DNA of 55,585 nt from Penaeus vannamei (taxonomy: Eukaryota; Arthropoda; Malacostraca; Decapoda; Penaeidae). Location of the stretch: the NCBI RefSeq assembly GCF_042767895.1, contig NC_091589.1:19623045-19678629 (forward strand), in the 5' to 3' direction. Positions 11,383 through 24,674 of the stretch are shown here, in pieces. The translations under genes were made by a program, and so were the position numbers. The notes beneath the pieces were generated by a model. That model worked only from the letters and a program-made list of their open reading frames with translations. It had not been told where the DNA came from and did not search any database. Within the stretch, counting starts at the first letter, position 1. Each line of letters starts with the position of its first letter.

Positions 11383-12055
11383 TATAGATACATAGACGAT
11401 ATCTTTGGAATCTTTACCGGCACAGAGGCTGAGCTCATGGAATACCACCAGGAGTTGAATAAAATACACTCAGATTTAAAGTTCACAGTGGAACACAACA
11501 ATAAGGAATTGCCTTTCTTGGACACTCTGGTGTATATAGACAATGAAGGAAAAGTACAAACAACGGTGTATCATAAACCATCAAACACACACCAGTACTT
11601 ACATTTCTACTCTTGCCACCCCCCAAGTCTCAAGAGATCACTACCTTATTCTCAAGCATTAAGAATCAAAAGAATAGTAAGTGAGCCGCACAAACTAGAG
11701 GAAGTATTGAAAGACATGGTGGGCTTCTTTACAAAAAGAGGATATTGCAAAAGAACACTAGGATCAGCTCTGAATAGATTAAAAGAGGTAAGCAGAGAGA
11801 CACTCTTGGAAAGAAAAGAGACCAGGATAATACCGCCTGATTTTTCCCATGCTATATTCCCCGTGCCTAGAAAGAGTACTAAACCATTCCTTAAAGGAAA
11901 TATGGGAATGGGTCTCAGAAAATGCTGAAGGAACCCCATGGGAAAAGCATTTCACAGGCCCACACCCCATGATAGCATGGAGAAAAGGAAAAACTATAGC
12001 GGACCACCTGGTCAGAGCACAATTCCCCAGACCTCAAAGGAATAATCAACATTAA
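11383..12055 (+). pseudogene. PLE reverse transcriptase C-terminal fragment, frame-broken
   Basis: The frame begins at YRYIDD directly on the CCTAA array, so the N-terminal RT domain with motifs A and B is missing. The retained part runs through FLDTLVY, the PSNTHQYLHF block and PYSQALRIKRI to NNQH and a stop. A 2 bp deletion in AAAAGAGAGACC (about 11815-11825) shifts the frame; the downstream part reopens in another frame near 11849. It has no start of its own and is a 5'-truncated remnant, not a working enzyme. Confidence 0.88.
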
Positions 12056-12841
12056 AAAATACAGGGAAGAGAAAGAAGTAATAAATAGAATACAAACAAA
12101 GCAAAGCCAACATTCATAAAGAAGCAGATTTACAACAAATATTTAACAAAGAAATGACAAACAAAAAAGAAATGTAATGAAAATAATAAAATGAAAAAAA
12201 GTAATAATGGATAAGTCATAAACAAATAAACAAACAAACAAAAATGCAAAATGATAAACAAATATTGGTAATTTACAAGAAACTAAACGACCAAGATTTA
12301 CAGAAGAATGTAATAACATTAAAAATAATAGACATAGAAAAAAGCATTTCTTTAGCAGATCGACGCACGGCAGTAAAAATCCCCTGACCGGTCAAGAGCC
12401 TAATTAATGATGGCAATAGAAAAATAAAGAACCTACAAATGAGATGCAAACAAAAGATGATGGAAAAAATGCAGATATAAAGAGTAATATACAATATAAA
12501 ATGACAGCAAATCGCGGACACCGATAAAAGCTAAAAATACGAAAGAAATAACTAAAATATAAAGGAAATAATGTTACCATTACATGGACTAATAAATAAA
12601 CAAAATATAATGGATAATAGATAAATGTAAACACGCAGAGGCAAAGAATAATAAACGAGAATAACAGACGAATTAAAACATAAAATAACAGCTGATCGCG
12701 GAGATCGGTCAATACTGGAAATATGTTATAATTAAAGAAATCCTAAGGAAAAGGCAAGACAGGATATCAACAGAATAACTAAAAATAAAGAATAATACAA
12801 TATCTAAAGGACAAACATAATAAATAAAGAAGAATGGAGAT
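12056..12841 (+). other. PLE 3' UTR, copy 2, right-truncated
   Basis: The sequence is colinear with the copy 1 3' UTR as far as GAATGGAGA and includes the first two ATCGCGGA repeats. The third repeat and the terminal part are absent. No gene is seen. Confidence 0.85.
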
Positions 12842-14095
12842 TATTGCATTAATTATAACTTTTTCTAATGATAATAATAATATTGATAATTTTAGAAATA
12901 ATAACAACAATAATAACAATTAAAATAACAATAATAGCGATATGATTATTTCAATGATTATATTTATTATCATTATCGTTATTATTCTTGTTATTGTCAT
13001 GAAAATCATTAGAATATTGTCGATTATTGCTATTATTGCATTAATTACGCAAATTATCATTATAATTATCATTATATTATAATTATCTTAATTAATGTCA
13101 TAATTATCACAATTAATGTCATAATTATCACAATTAATGTCATAATTATCATGTTATTATTAATGACATTATTAATGGGATTGTCATCAAAATCATCCTA
13201 ATTAGCAGAATCATTGCAGAAATCATCATAATTATCCCTTAAACTCGAAAAAGGAGGTTTGTCGACCATTCTCTCAAAATGCTATATATTGCTAGATTTC
13301 GGCGTTTTTTCGACTTTTGGGATTTTTATACTTTTAGCCTTTTCATTATGGATGGGCTTTATAAAGATTATCATCATTATTTTCATTAATGTCATCATTA
13401 TCATCATTATAGTAATTATCGCCATAATTACCTTTAATATAATCATTATAATAGTTATTATCTTAATTAATGATTATTTCAATGATTATTTTTATTATCA
13501 TTATCGTTATTATTTTTGTTATTGTCATGAAAATCATTAGAATATTGTCGATTATTGCTATTATTGCATTAATTACGCAAATTATCATTATAATTATCAT
13601 TATAATTATGATTATCTTAATAAATGTCATAATTATCACAATTAATGTCATAATTATCATAATTAATGTTATTATTAATGACATTATTAATGGGATTGTC
13701 ATCAAAATCATCCTAATTAGCAGAATCATTGCAGAAACCATCATAATTATCCCTTAAACTCGAAAAAGGGGGTTTGTCGACCATTCTCTCAAAATGCTAT
13801 ATATCGCTAGATTTCGGCGTTTTTTCGGCTTTTGAGAATTTCATATTTTTAGCCTTTTATCATTATAATGATTGTCATCATTATTATCATTAATGTCATC
13901 ATTATCATCATTATAGTAATTGCAATGATTATCTTTAATAGAATCATTATAATAGTTATTATCTTAATTATTGATGTCATTTCCCTCATTATAACTATTT
14001 TTATTATGATAATAAAAATAATTATAATTTTAGAAATAATAGCAACATTAATAACAATTATAATAACAATAATAGCGATATCATGATAAATTCAA
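12842..14095 (-). repeat. AT-rich satellite subtype A, reverse orientation
   Basis: Triplet-rich sequence with core phrases AAACTCGAAAAAGG, TTTGTCGACCATTCTCTC, AGATTTCGGCGTTTTTTCG and ATTATGGATGGGCTTTATAA. This is the reverse complement of the monomer orientation that follows it. The start (TTATTGCATTAATTATAACT) and the next several hundred bases match 48121 onward. Subtype A differs from subtype B in the GTCGACCATTCTCTCAAAA segment. No gene. Confidence 0.85.
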
Positions 14096-17000
14096 TGATT
14101 ATTTTTATTAATGACAATAATGATGATAATAATGTTCATTATGAGAGTAATTAGGACAATAATTATGATAATAATTATACAACGATAATTATAATCATCA
14201 TTTGCGTAATAATTGGAATAATAGTAATAATCAACAATATTCTAAAGATTTTCCTACTAAGAACACTAATAATAACGACAATGATAACAAAAATAATAAT
14301 AAAAGTAATTATAACACTGCTATTATTGTTATTATAATCATCATTATTGTTTTTATTATTTCTAGAATTATCATTATTGTCATTATCATTATTAAAATCA
14401 TTATAATGATGAAAATGAAAATAATAATAAAGATAATGATTATTCTAATGAGTATATTAGAATGACATTATATGATAATGACATTAATGATGATGATTAT
14501 CATTATAAAGCCCATCTATAATGAGAAAAAGGCTAAAAGTAGAAAAATCCCAAAAGTCGGAAAACCGGCAAAATCTAGCGAAATACAGCCTTATTAGAGA
14601 TGAGTCGAAAACCACCCTTTCTCCAGTGTAAATGATGATTATGATGATTTTAGCAATAATTCTGCTAATTAGGATGATTTTGATGATAACCCAATCAATA
14701 ATGACAAAAATGACAATAATAATGATAATTATGAGAGCAATTAGGACAATAAATATGATAATAATTTTATAATGATAATTATAATGATGATTTGCGTAAT
14801 AGTTGCAATAATACCAATAACCAACAATATTCTGATGATTCTCCTACTAATAACACTAATAATAACGGCAATGATAACAGAAATAATAATAAAAGTAATT
14901 ATAACACGGTTATTATTGTTATCATAATCATTATTATTGTTGTTATTATTCCAAGAATTATCATTATTGTCATCATCTTTATCAAAATTATTATACTGAT
15001 GAAAATGACATTAATAATTAAGATAATGATTATTATTATGACTATATTAAGGGTAATTAGGGCGATAATGACAGTAATGATAATAATGATGATGATAATG
15101 ACAATAATGATGATAATTATCATTATAAAGCCCATCTATAATGAGAAAAAGGCTAAAGTTAGAAAAGTCTAAAAACCGGCGAAATCTAGAAAAAATACAG
15201 CCTTGTGGAAGATGAGTCGAAAACCCCCCTTTTTCGAGTTTAAATGATGATTATGATGATTTTAGCAATAATTCTGCTAATTAGGATGATTTTGATAACC
15301 CAATCAATAATGAAAATAATGACGATAATAATGATAATTATGAGAGTAATTAGGATAATAATTATGATAGTAATTAGGCCAATAATTATGATAGTAATTA
15401 GGCCAATAATTATGATAGTAATTATACAATAATAATTATAATGATGATTTGCGAAATAATTGCAATAATGGCAATAATCAACAATATTCTAAAGATTTTC
15501 CTACTAATAACACTAATAATAACGACAATGATAACATAAATAATAATAAAAGTAATTACAACTGCTATTATTTGTTATTATAAACATTATTATTCTTGTT
15601 ATTATTTCTAGAATTATCATTATTGTCATTATCATCATTAAAATAATTATAATGATAATAATTAGATTAATAATTAAGATAATGATTATTATACTGACTA
15701 TATTTAGGGTAATTAGGGCGATAATGACAGTAATGATAATAATGATGATGATGACATTAATGATAATTATCATTATAAAGCACATCTATAATGAGAAAAA
15801 GGCTAAAGGAAGAAAAATCTCAAAAGTCGAAAAACCGGAGAAATCCAGCGAAATACAGCCTTCTGAGTGATGAGTCGAAAACCCACCTTTTTCCAATTTA
15901 AAGGATGATTATGAAGATTTTAACAATAATTCTCCTAATTAGGATGATTTTGATGATAACCCCATCAATAATGACATAAATGACGATAATAATGATAATT
16001 ATGAGAGCAATTAGGACAATAATTATGAAAATAATTATATGATGATCTGCGTAAATATTGCAATAATAGCAATAACAAACAATATTCTGATGATTTTCCT
16101 ACTAATAACACTAATAATAACGACAATGATAACAGAAATAATAATAAAAGTAATTATAACACGGCTATTATTGTTATTATAATCATTATTATTGTTGTTA
16201 TTATTTCTAGAATTATCATTATTGTCATCATCTTTATTAAAATCATTATACTGATGAAAATGACATTAATAATTAAGATAATGATTATTATAATGACTAT
16301 ATTAAGGGTAATTAGGGAGATAATGACAGTAATGATAATAATGATGATGATGATAAGAATAAGGATGATAATTATCATTATAAAGCCCATCTATAATGAG
16401 AAAAAGGCTAAAAGTAGAAAAATCCCAATAGTGGAAAATCTGGCGAAATCTAGCGAAAAAATAACCCTTTTTCGAATTTAAATGATGATTATGATGATTT
16501 TAGCAATAATTCTGCTAAATAGGATGATTTTGATGATAATCCCATTAATAATGACAATAATGACGATAATAATGATAAATATGCGAGTAATTACAGCAAT
16601 AATTATGATAATAATTATACATTGATAATTATAATGATGATTTGCGTAATAATTGCAATAATAGCAATAATCAACAATATTCCAATGATTTTCCTAATAA
16701 TAACGCTAATAATAACGACAATGATAACAGAAATAATAATAAAAGTAATTATAATCTAGCGAAATACAGCCTTCTGCTAGATGAGTCGAAAACCCCCCTT
16801 TTTCCAGTTTAAATGATGATTATGATGATTTTAGCAATAATTCTGCTAATTAGGATGATTTTGACGGTAACCCCATCAATAATGACAATAATGACGATAA
16901 TAATGATAATTATGCGAGTAATTACGACAATTATTATGATAATAATTATACAATGATAATTATAATGATGTTTTGCGTAATAATTGCAATAATTGCAATA

Positions 17001-20000
17001 ATCAACAATATTCTAATGATTTTCCTAATAATAACGCTAATAATAACGACAATGATAACAGAAATAATAATAAAAGTAATTATAACGCGGCTGTTATTGT
17101 TGTTATAATCCTTATTATTATTGTTATTATTTCTAGAATTATCAGTATTGTCATTATCATTATCAAAATCATTATAATGATAAAAATGACATTAATAATT
17201 AAGATAATGATTATTATAATGACTATATTAATGGAAATTAGGGCGATAATGATAGCAGTGATAATAATGATGATGATAATGACAATAATGATGATAATCA
17301 TCATTATAAAGCCCATCTATAATGAGAAAAAGACTAAAAGTAGAAAAAATCCCAAAAGTCGAAAAACTGGCGAAATCTAGCGAAATACAGCCTTTTGCTA
17401 GATGAGTCAAAAACCCCCCTTTTTCCATTTTAAATGATGATTATGACGATTTTAGCAATAATTCTGCTAATTAGGATGATTTTGACGATAACCCCATCAA
17501 TAATGACAATAATGACGATAATAATGATAATTATGCGAGTAATTACGACAATTATTATGATAATAATTAAACAATGATAATTATAATGATGATTTGCGTA
17601 ATAATTGCAATAATAGCAATAATCAATAATATTCTAATGATTTTCCTAATAACAACGCTAATAATAACGACAATGATAACAGAAATAATAATAAAAGTAA
17701 TTATAACGCGGCTATTGTTGTTATTATAATCATTATTATTGTTGTTATTATTTCTAGAATTATTATTGTCATTATCCTTATCAAAATCATTATAATGATA
17801 AAAATGACATTAATAATTAAGATAATGATTATTATAATGACTATATTAATGGAAATTAGGGCGATAATGATAGCAGTGATAATAGTGATGATAATGACAA
17901 TAATGATGATAATCATCATTATAAAGCCCATCTATAATGAGAAAAAGATGAAAAGTAGAAAAAATCCCAAAAGTCGAAAAACTGGCGAAATCTAGCGAAA
18001 TACATCCTTCTGCTAGATGAGTCGGAACCCCCTTTTTTCCAGTTTAAATGATGGTTATGATGATTTTAGCAATAATTCTGCTAATTAGGATGATTTTGAT
18101 GATAACCCCATCAATAATGACAATAATGACGATGATAATGATAATTAGTAGAGTAATTAGGACAATAATTATAATATATATGCAATGATAATTAAAATGA
18201 TTATTTGCGTAATAATTGTAATAATAGCAATAATCAACAATATTCTAATGATTTTCCTACTAATAACACTAATAATAACGACAATGATAAAAGAAATAAT
18301 AATAAAAGTAATTATAACACTTCTATTATTGTTATTATAATCATTATTATTGTTGTTATTTCTAGAATTATCATTATTGTCATTATCATTATTAAAATCA
18401 TTATAATGATGAAAATGACGTTAATGATTAAGATAATGATTATTATAATGACTATATTAAGGGTAATTAGAGCGATACTAACAGTAATGATAATAATGAT
18501 GATGATAATGACAATAATGATGATAATTATCATTATAAAGCCCATCTATAATGTGAAAAAGGCTCAAAGTGGAAAAATTCCAAAAGTCGAAAACCGGCGA
18601 CATCTAGCGAAATGCCGCCTTCTTAGAGATTAGTCGAAAAACTGATGATCATGATGATTTTAGCAATAATTTTGCTAATTAGGATGATTTTGATGATAAT
18701 CTCATCAATAATGAAAATAATGATGATAATAATGATAATTAGTAGAGTAATTAGGACAATAAATATGATAATAATTATACAATGATAATTATAATGATGA
18801 TTTGCGTAATAATATCAATAATAGCAATAATCAACAATATTCTAATGATTTTCCTACTAATGAAACTAATAACGACAATGATTACAGAAATAATAAAAGT
18901 AATTCTAACACGGCTATAATTGTTATTATAATCATTGTTATCGTTATTATTTCTAGAATTATCCTTATTGTCATTATCATTGTTAAAATCATTACAATGA
19001 TGAAAATGACATTATTAATTAAGATAATAATTATTATAATCAGTATATTAAGGGTAATTAGGGCGATTATGACAGCAATGATAATAATGATGATGATAAT
19101 TATCATTATAAAGCCCATTTATAATGAGAAAAAGGCTAAAAGTAGAAAAATCCCAAAATTCGAAAAAACAGCGAAATCTAGCGAAATACAGCCTTCTGAG
19201 AGATGAGTCCAAAACCCCCTTTTCAAGTTTAAATGATGATTATGATGATTTTAGCAATAGTTCTGCTAATTAGGATGATTTTGATGATAACCCCATCAAT
19301 AATGACAATAATGACGTTAATAATGATAATTATGAGAGTAATTATGATAATAATTATGATAATAATTATACAATGATAATTATAATGATTTGCGTAATAA
19401 TTGCAATATTAGCAATAATCATCAATATTCTAATGATTTTCCTACTAATAACACTAATAATAACGACAATGATAACAAAATTAATAATAAAAGTAATTAT
19501 AACACGGGTATTATTGTTATTATGATCATTACCATCGTTGTTATTATTTCTGGAATTATCATTATTGTCATTATCATCATTAAAATCATAATTAAGATAA
19601 TGATTATTATAATGAGTATATTAAGGGTAATTAGGGCGATAATGACAGTAATGATAATAATGATGATGATGACAATAATGATAATTATCATTATAAGGCC
19701 CATCTATAAGGAGAAAAAGGCTAAAAGTAGAAAAAATCCCAAAAGTCGAAAAACCGGCGAAATACAACGAAATACAGCCTTGTGAAAGATAAGTAGAAAA
19801 CCCCCCTTTTTCCAGTTTAAATGATGACTATGATGATTTTAGCAACAATTCTGCTGATTACGATGATTTTCATGATATCCCCATCAATAATGACAATAAT
19901 GATATTAATGTTAATTATTAGAGTAATTAGGACAATAATTATGATAATGATTATACAATGATAGTTATAATGACGATTTGCGTAATAATTGCAATAATAA

Positions 20001-22129
20001 CAATAATCAACAATATTCTAATGATTTTCCTACTAATAACACTAATAATAACGACAATGATAACAAAAATAATAATAAAAGTAATTATACTACGGCTATG
20101 ATTGTTGTTATAATCCTTATTATTGTTGTTATTTCTATAATTATCATTATTGTCATTATCTTTATTAAAATCATTATAATGATGAAAATGACATTAATAA
20201 TTAAGATAATGATTATTATAATGAGTATATTAAGGGTAATTAGGGCAATAATGACAGTAATGGTAATAATGATGATTATCATATAATTATCATTATAAAG
20301 CCCATCTATAATGAGAAAAAGCCGAAAAGTAGAAAAATCCCAAAAGTCGAAAAACAGGCTATATCTAGCGAAATACAGCCTTTTGAGAGATGAGTGGAAA
20401 ACCCCCTTTCTCCAGTTTAAATGATGATTATGATGATTTTAGCAATAATTCTGCTAATTAGGATGATTTTGATGATAACCCCATCAATAATGATAATTAT
20501 GAGAGTAATTAGGACAATAATTATGATAATAGTTATACAATGATATATATAATGATGATTTTCGTAATAATTGCAATAATAGCAATAATCAACAATATTG
20601 TAATGATTTTCCTACTAATAAAACTAATAATAACGACAATGATAACATAAATAATAATAAAAGTAATTATAACACGGCTATTATCGTTATTATAATAATT
20701 ATTATTATTATTTCTAGAATTATCATTATTGTCATTATCATTATTAAAATCATTATAATGATGAATATGACATTAATAATCAAGATAATGATTATTATAA
20801 TGACTATATTAATTAAGGGTGATTAGGGCGATAATGACAGTAATGATAATAATGATGATGATAATGACAATAATGATAATTACCATTATAAAGCCCATCT
20901 ATAATGAGAAAAAAGCAAAAAATAGAAAAATCACAGAAGGCGAAAAAACGGCGAAATCTAGGGAAATACAGCCTTTTGAGAAATGAGTCGAAACCCCCCT
21001 TTTTCCAGTTTTCCAGATGATTATGAAGATTTTAACAATAATTCTGCTAATTAGGATGATTTTGACGATAACCCCATCAATTATGACGATAATAAGGATA
21101 ATTATGTAAGTAATTAGGACAATAATTATAATAATAATTATACAATGATAATTATAATGATTTGCGTAATAAGTGCAATAATATCAGTAATCAACAATAT
21201 TCTAATGATTTTCCTACTAATAACACTAATAATAACGATAATGATAACAGAAATAATATTATTCCTAGAATTATCATTATTGTCATTATCATTATTAAAA
21301 TCATTATAATGATGAAAATGACATTAATAATTAAGATAATGATTATTATTAATAAAATTAATAGAAATAATAAAAGTAATTATAACACGGCTATTATTGT
21401 TATTATTACCATTATTATTGTTGTTATTATTTCTTGAATGATCATTATTGTCATTACTATTATTAGAATAATTATAATGATGAAAATGACATTAATAATT
21501 AAGATAATGATTGTTATAATGACTATATTAAGGAATAATGATGATAATTATCATCATAAAGCCCATCTATAATGAGAAAAAGGCTAAAAGTAGAAAAATC
21601 CTAAAGGTCGTAAAACCGGCGCAATCTAGCCAATTACAGCCTTTTTAGAGATGCGTCGAAACCCCCCTTTTTCCAGTTTAAATGATTATGATGATTTTAG
21701 CAATAATTCTGCTAATGATTTTGATGATAACCCCATCAATAATGACGATAATAATGATAATCATGAGAGTAATTAGGAGAATAATTATGATAATAATTAT
21801 ACAATGATAATTATAATGAATATTTGCGTAATAATTGCAATAATAGCAATAATCAACAATATTCTAATGATTTTCCAACTAATAACACTAGTAATTACGA
21901 CACTGATAACAGAAATAATAATAAAAGTAATTATAACACGGCTATTATTGTTATTATAATCATTATTATCGTTGTTATTTTTTCTAGAATAATCATTTTT
22001 GTCATTATCATTATTAAAATCATTATAATGATGAAAATGACATTAATAATTAAGAAAATGATTATCATAATGAGTATATTAAGTATAATTAGGGTGATAA
22101 TGACAGTAATGATAATAATGATGATGATT
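14096..22129 (+). repeat. AT-rich ~600 bp satellite subtype B, forward tandem array
   Basis: The marker CCCATCTATAATGAGAAAAA recurs near 14518, 15139, 15790, 16395, 17320, 17935, 18549, 19122, 19707, 20309, 20902 and 21571, a spacing of about 570-670 bp with one of about 925. Each monomer has a long AAT/ATC-like body and one GC-richer core of about 130 bp (AAAAGTAGAAAAATCCC, GTCGAAAAACCGGCG, AAATCTAGCGAAATACAGCC, GATGAGTCGAAAACCCCCC). Isoleucine- and asparagine-rich open frames exist on both strands in every monomer and reflect triplet periodicity; none is annotated. Confidence 0.93.
16440..17320 (+). repeat. Shortened satellite monomer from an internal deletion
   Basis: At about 16755 the body segment AAAAGTAATTATAA runs straight into the core segment TCTAGCGAAATACAGCC and skips the intervening ~275 bp. 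This explains the 925 bp spacing between neighbouring markers. Confidence 0.75.
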
Positions 22130-22585
22130 TTGCGTTTTTTTTTAAACTTCTGTGATTTTATTTCTTTTGGCCTTTATTTCATTATAAATTTACCGAATTA
22201 TAATTATCATCATTATTATCATTACTGTTATTATTTTTATGTTTATTATCATTAAAGTCATTATCATGATTATCATCATTATTATCATCATTATTGCAGT
22301 TATAATAATTATTATGCTAATTATTATGGCTATTTTCGTCATTATAACTGTTTTTATAATGATAATAGCAATAATGATAATTTTAGAAATAATAAAGACA
22401 ATAGTAATAATTATAATGACAATGGTAATGATGTTATTATTATTTATATTGCCCTTATTAGCATGAAAATATTGGAATAGAGTTATTTATTGCTATTATT
22501 GCAGTAATTATCAAAATTATCTTTATAATTATGATTTTACAATCATTATATTATTGTCATTATCATCATAATTCTCTCTCTCTAT
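22130..22585 (-). repeat. Diverged AT-rich satellite, reverse orientation, ending at gap
   Basis: After TGATGATGATTTTGCG the sequence turns to a T-rich strand with GGCCTTTATTTCATTATAAA, a diverged form of the reverse-orientation core, followed by ATC-type triplets. It ends in a short CT run at the scaffold gap. No gene. Confidence 0.65.
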
Positions 22586-23085
22586 NNNNNNNNNNNNNNN
22601 NNNNNNNNNNNNNNNNNNNNNNNNNNNNNNNNNNNNNNNNNNNNNNNNNNNNNNNNNNNNNNNNNNNNNNNNNNNNNNNNNNNNNNNNNNNNNNNNNNNN
22701 NNNNNNNNNNNNNNNNNNNNNNNNNNNNNNNNNNNNNNNNNNNNNNNNNNNNNNNNNNNNNNNNNNNNNNNNNNNNNNNNNNNNNNNNNNNNNNNNNNNN
22801 NNNNNNNNNNNNNNNNNNNNNNNNNNNNNNNNNNNNNNNNNNNNNNNNNNNNNNNNNNNNNNNNNNNNNNNNNNNNNNNNNNNNNNNNNNNNNNNNNNNN
22901 NNNNNNNNNNNNNNNNNNNNNNNNNNNNNNNNNNNNNNNNNNNNNNNNNNNNNNNNNNNNNNNNNNNNNNNNNNNNNNNNNNNNNNNNNNNNNNNNNNNN
23001 NNNNNNNNNNNNNNNNNNNNNNNNNNNNNNNNNNNNNNNNNNNNNNNNNNNNNNNNNNNNNNNNNNNNNNNNNNNNNNNNNNNNN
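22586..23085. other. Assembly gap, 500 N
   Basis: Exactly 500 N, a conventional gap length rather than a measured one. It separates AT-rich satellite from PLE copy 3, so the left edge of copy 3 is unknown. Adjacency of the two sides is an assembly claim, not something the sequence shows. Confidence 0.99.
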
Positions 23086-23443
23086 GGAAGCATTGAAAGA
23101 CATGGTGGGCTTCTTTACAAAAAGAGGATATTGCAAAAGAACACTAGGATCAGCTCTGAATAGATTAAAAGACGTAAACAGAGAGACACTCTTGGAAAGA
23201 AAAGAGAGACCAGGACAAAACCGCTTGATTTTTCCCATGCTATATTCCCCGTGCCTAGAAAGAGTACTAAACCATTCCTTAAAGGAACTATGGAAATGGG
23301 TCTCAGAAAATGCTGAAGGAACCCCATGGGAAAAGCATTTCACAGGCCCACACCCCAAGATAGCATGGAGAAAAGGAAAAACTATAGCGGACCACCTGGT
23401 CAGAGCACAATTCCCCAGATCTCAAAGGAATAATCAACATTAA
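23086..23443 (+). pseudogene. PLE reverse transcriptase C-terminal fragment next to gap
   Basis: The frame is open from the gap edge through KDMVGFFTKRGYCKRTLG and ends NNQH with a TAA at the same place as the other copies. No frame break is seen in the ~118 codons present. Upstream sequence lies in the N gap, so whether the RT is complete cannot be told. Within-family support is strong because this stretch is nearly identical to the matching part of copies 4 and 5. Confidence 0.85.
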
Positions 23444-24674
23444 AAAATACAGGGAAGAGAAAGAAGTAATAAATAGAATACAAACAAAGCAAAGCCAACA
23501 TTCATAAAGAAGCAGATTTACAACAAATATTTAACAAAGAAATGACAAACAAAAAAGAAATGTAATGAAAATAATAAAATGAAAAAACAAAGTAATAAGG
23601 GATAAGCCATAAACAAATAAACAAACAAAAATGCAAAATGATAAACAAATATTGGTAATTTACAAGAAACTAAACGACCAAGATTTACGGAAGAATGTAA
23701 CAACATTAAAAATAATAGACATAGAAAAATGCATTTCTTTAGCAGATCGACGCACGGCAGTAAAAATCCCCTGACCGCTCAAGAGCCTAATTAATGATGG
23801 CAATAGAAATATAAAGAGCCTACAATTGAGATGCAAAGAAAAGATAATGGAAAAAATGCAGATATAAAGAATAATAAACAATATAAAATGACAGCAAATC
23901 GCGGACACTGATAAAAGCTAAAAATGCGAAAGAAATAACTAAAGTATAAAGGAAATAATGTTTCCATTACATGGACTAATAAATAAACAAAATATAATGG
24001 ATAATAGATAAATGTAGACACGCAGAGACAAAGAATAATAAACGAGAATAACAGACGAATTAAAACATAAAATAACAGCTGATCGCGGAGATCGGTCAAT
24101 ACTGGAAATATGTTATAATTAAAGAAATCCTAAGGAAAAGGTAAGACAGGATATCAACAGAATAACTAAAAATAAAGAATAATACAATATCTAAAAGACA
24201 AACATAATAAATAAAGAAGAATGGAGATATACAAAAAACAATAAACAATAACATCGTACGAAAAAATATGAAAAATATAAATCGCGAACATCGGTACAAG
24301 CTGGAATCATATGTTTAAAGATAAATGAAAATACTAAGGAAACTGTAATATTAAAGAAAGATACGATGAGATACTGTATATTCAATTTTAAAACTAAAAG
24401 GGATAAGAAATCTCAAATAGCGCACAATAATAGACCCTATAGAGAAAAGTCGGAGAACATTCTAGAAGGAATTCCGCGGGGAGACGAGGGAACCTACCCC
24501 CCCCCCCCCGATTCCCAGGACACAGTTTCCTGTATGCTTTACTTCGAAAAATACTCGCTTTTGAATATATGTTTGCTTATCAATATTAAACATTTGTATA
24601 TTTATGATTTGTTTACATATAAATCTTTGCAACATTTTATGTCTGCTTAAAATATTAAGCGACTTTGGTCCCTC
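23086..24674 (+). mobile_element. Penelope-like retroelement, copy 3, left part
   Basis: The last ~358 bp of the RT frame and most of the 3' UTR, colinear with copy 1. It is interrupted at GGTCCCTC by the gypsy element and resumes at 31287. About 39 bp of PLE sequence present in copies 1 and 4 (from TTGTTTCC to ATTTACCGC) is missing across the insertion. Confidence 0.9.

Larger units (their letters stand above)
11383..12841 (+). mobile_element. Penelope-like retroelement, copy 2, both ends cut
   Basis: The left edge is CCTAACC...CCTA running into TAGATACATAGACGAT, which cuts the element at the YRYIDD codons. The RT C-terminal part and about 785 bp of 3' UTR follow. The right edge (GAATGGAGA, then TTATTGCATT) leaves the element in mid-UTR and enters AT-rich satellite, so the usual CCTAA-facing 3' terminus is absent. 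The same left cut occurs in copies 4 and 5. The same right cut occurs in copy 5. Confidence 0.92.

Noticed and set aside
18595..18635. GATGAGTCGAAAAC in the satellite core resembling a hammerhead ribozyme core
   Set aside because: The CUGANGA box is not met (CTGAGAGATGAG), there is no room for stem II before GAAA, and no paired flanking stems were seen. Hammerheads are known in some PLEs and satellites, so a structure search would be reasonable, but the sequence does not support one.
13259..22466. Many open frames rich in Ile, Met, Val and Asn on both strands (also 1-430 and 48352-55211)
   Set aside because: They arise from AAT/ATC triplet periodicity in the satellite, appear on both strands at the same places, and have no domain, signal or conserved start.
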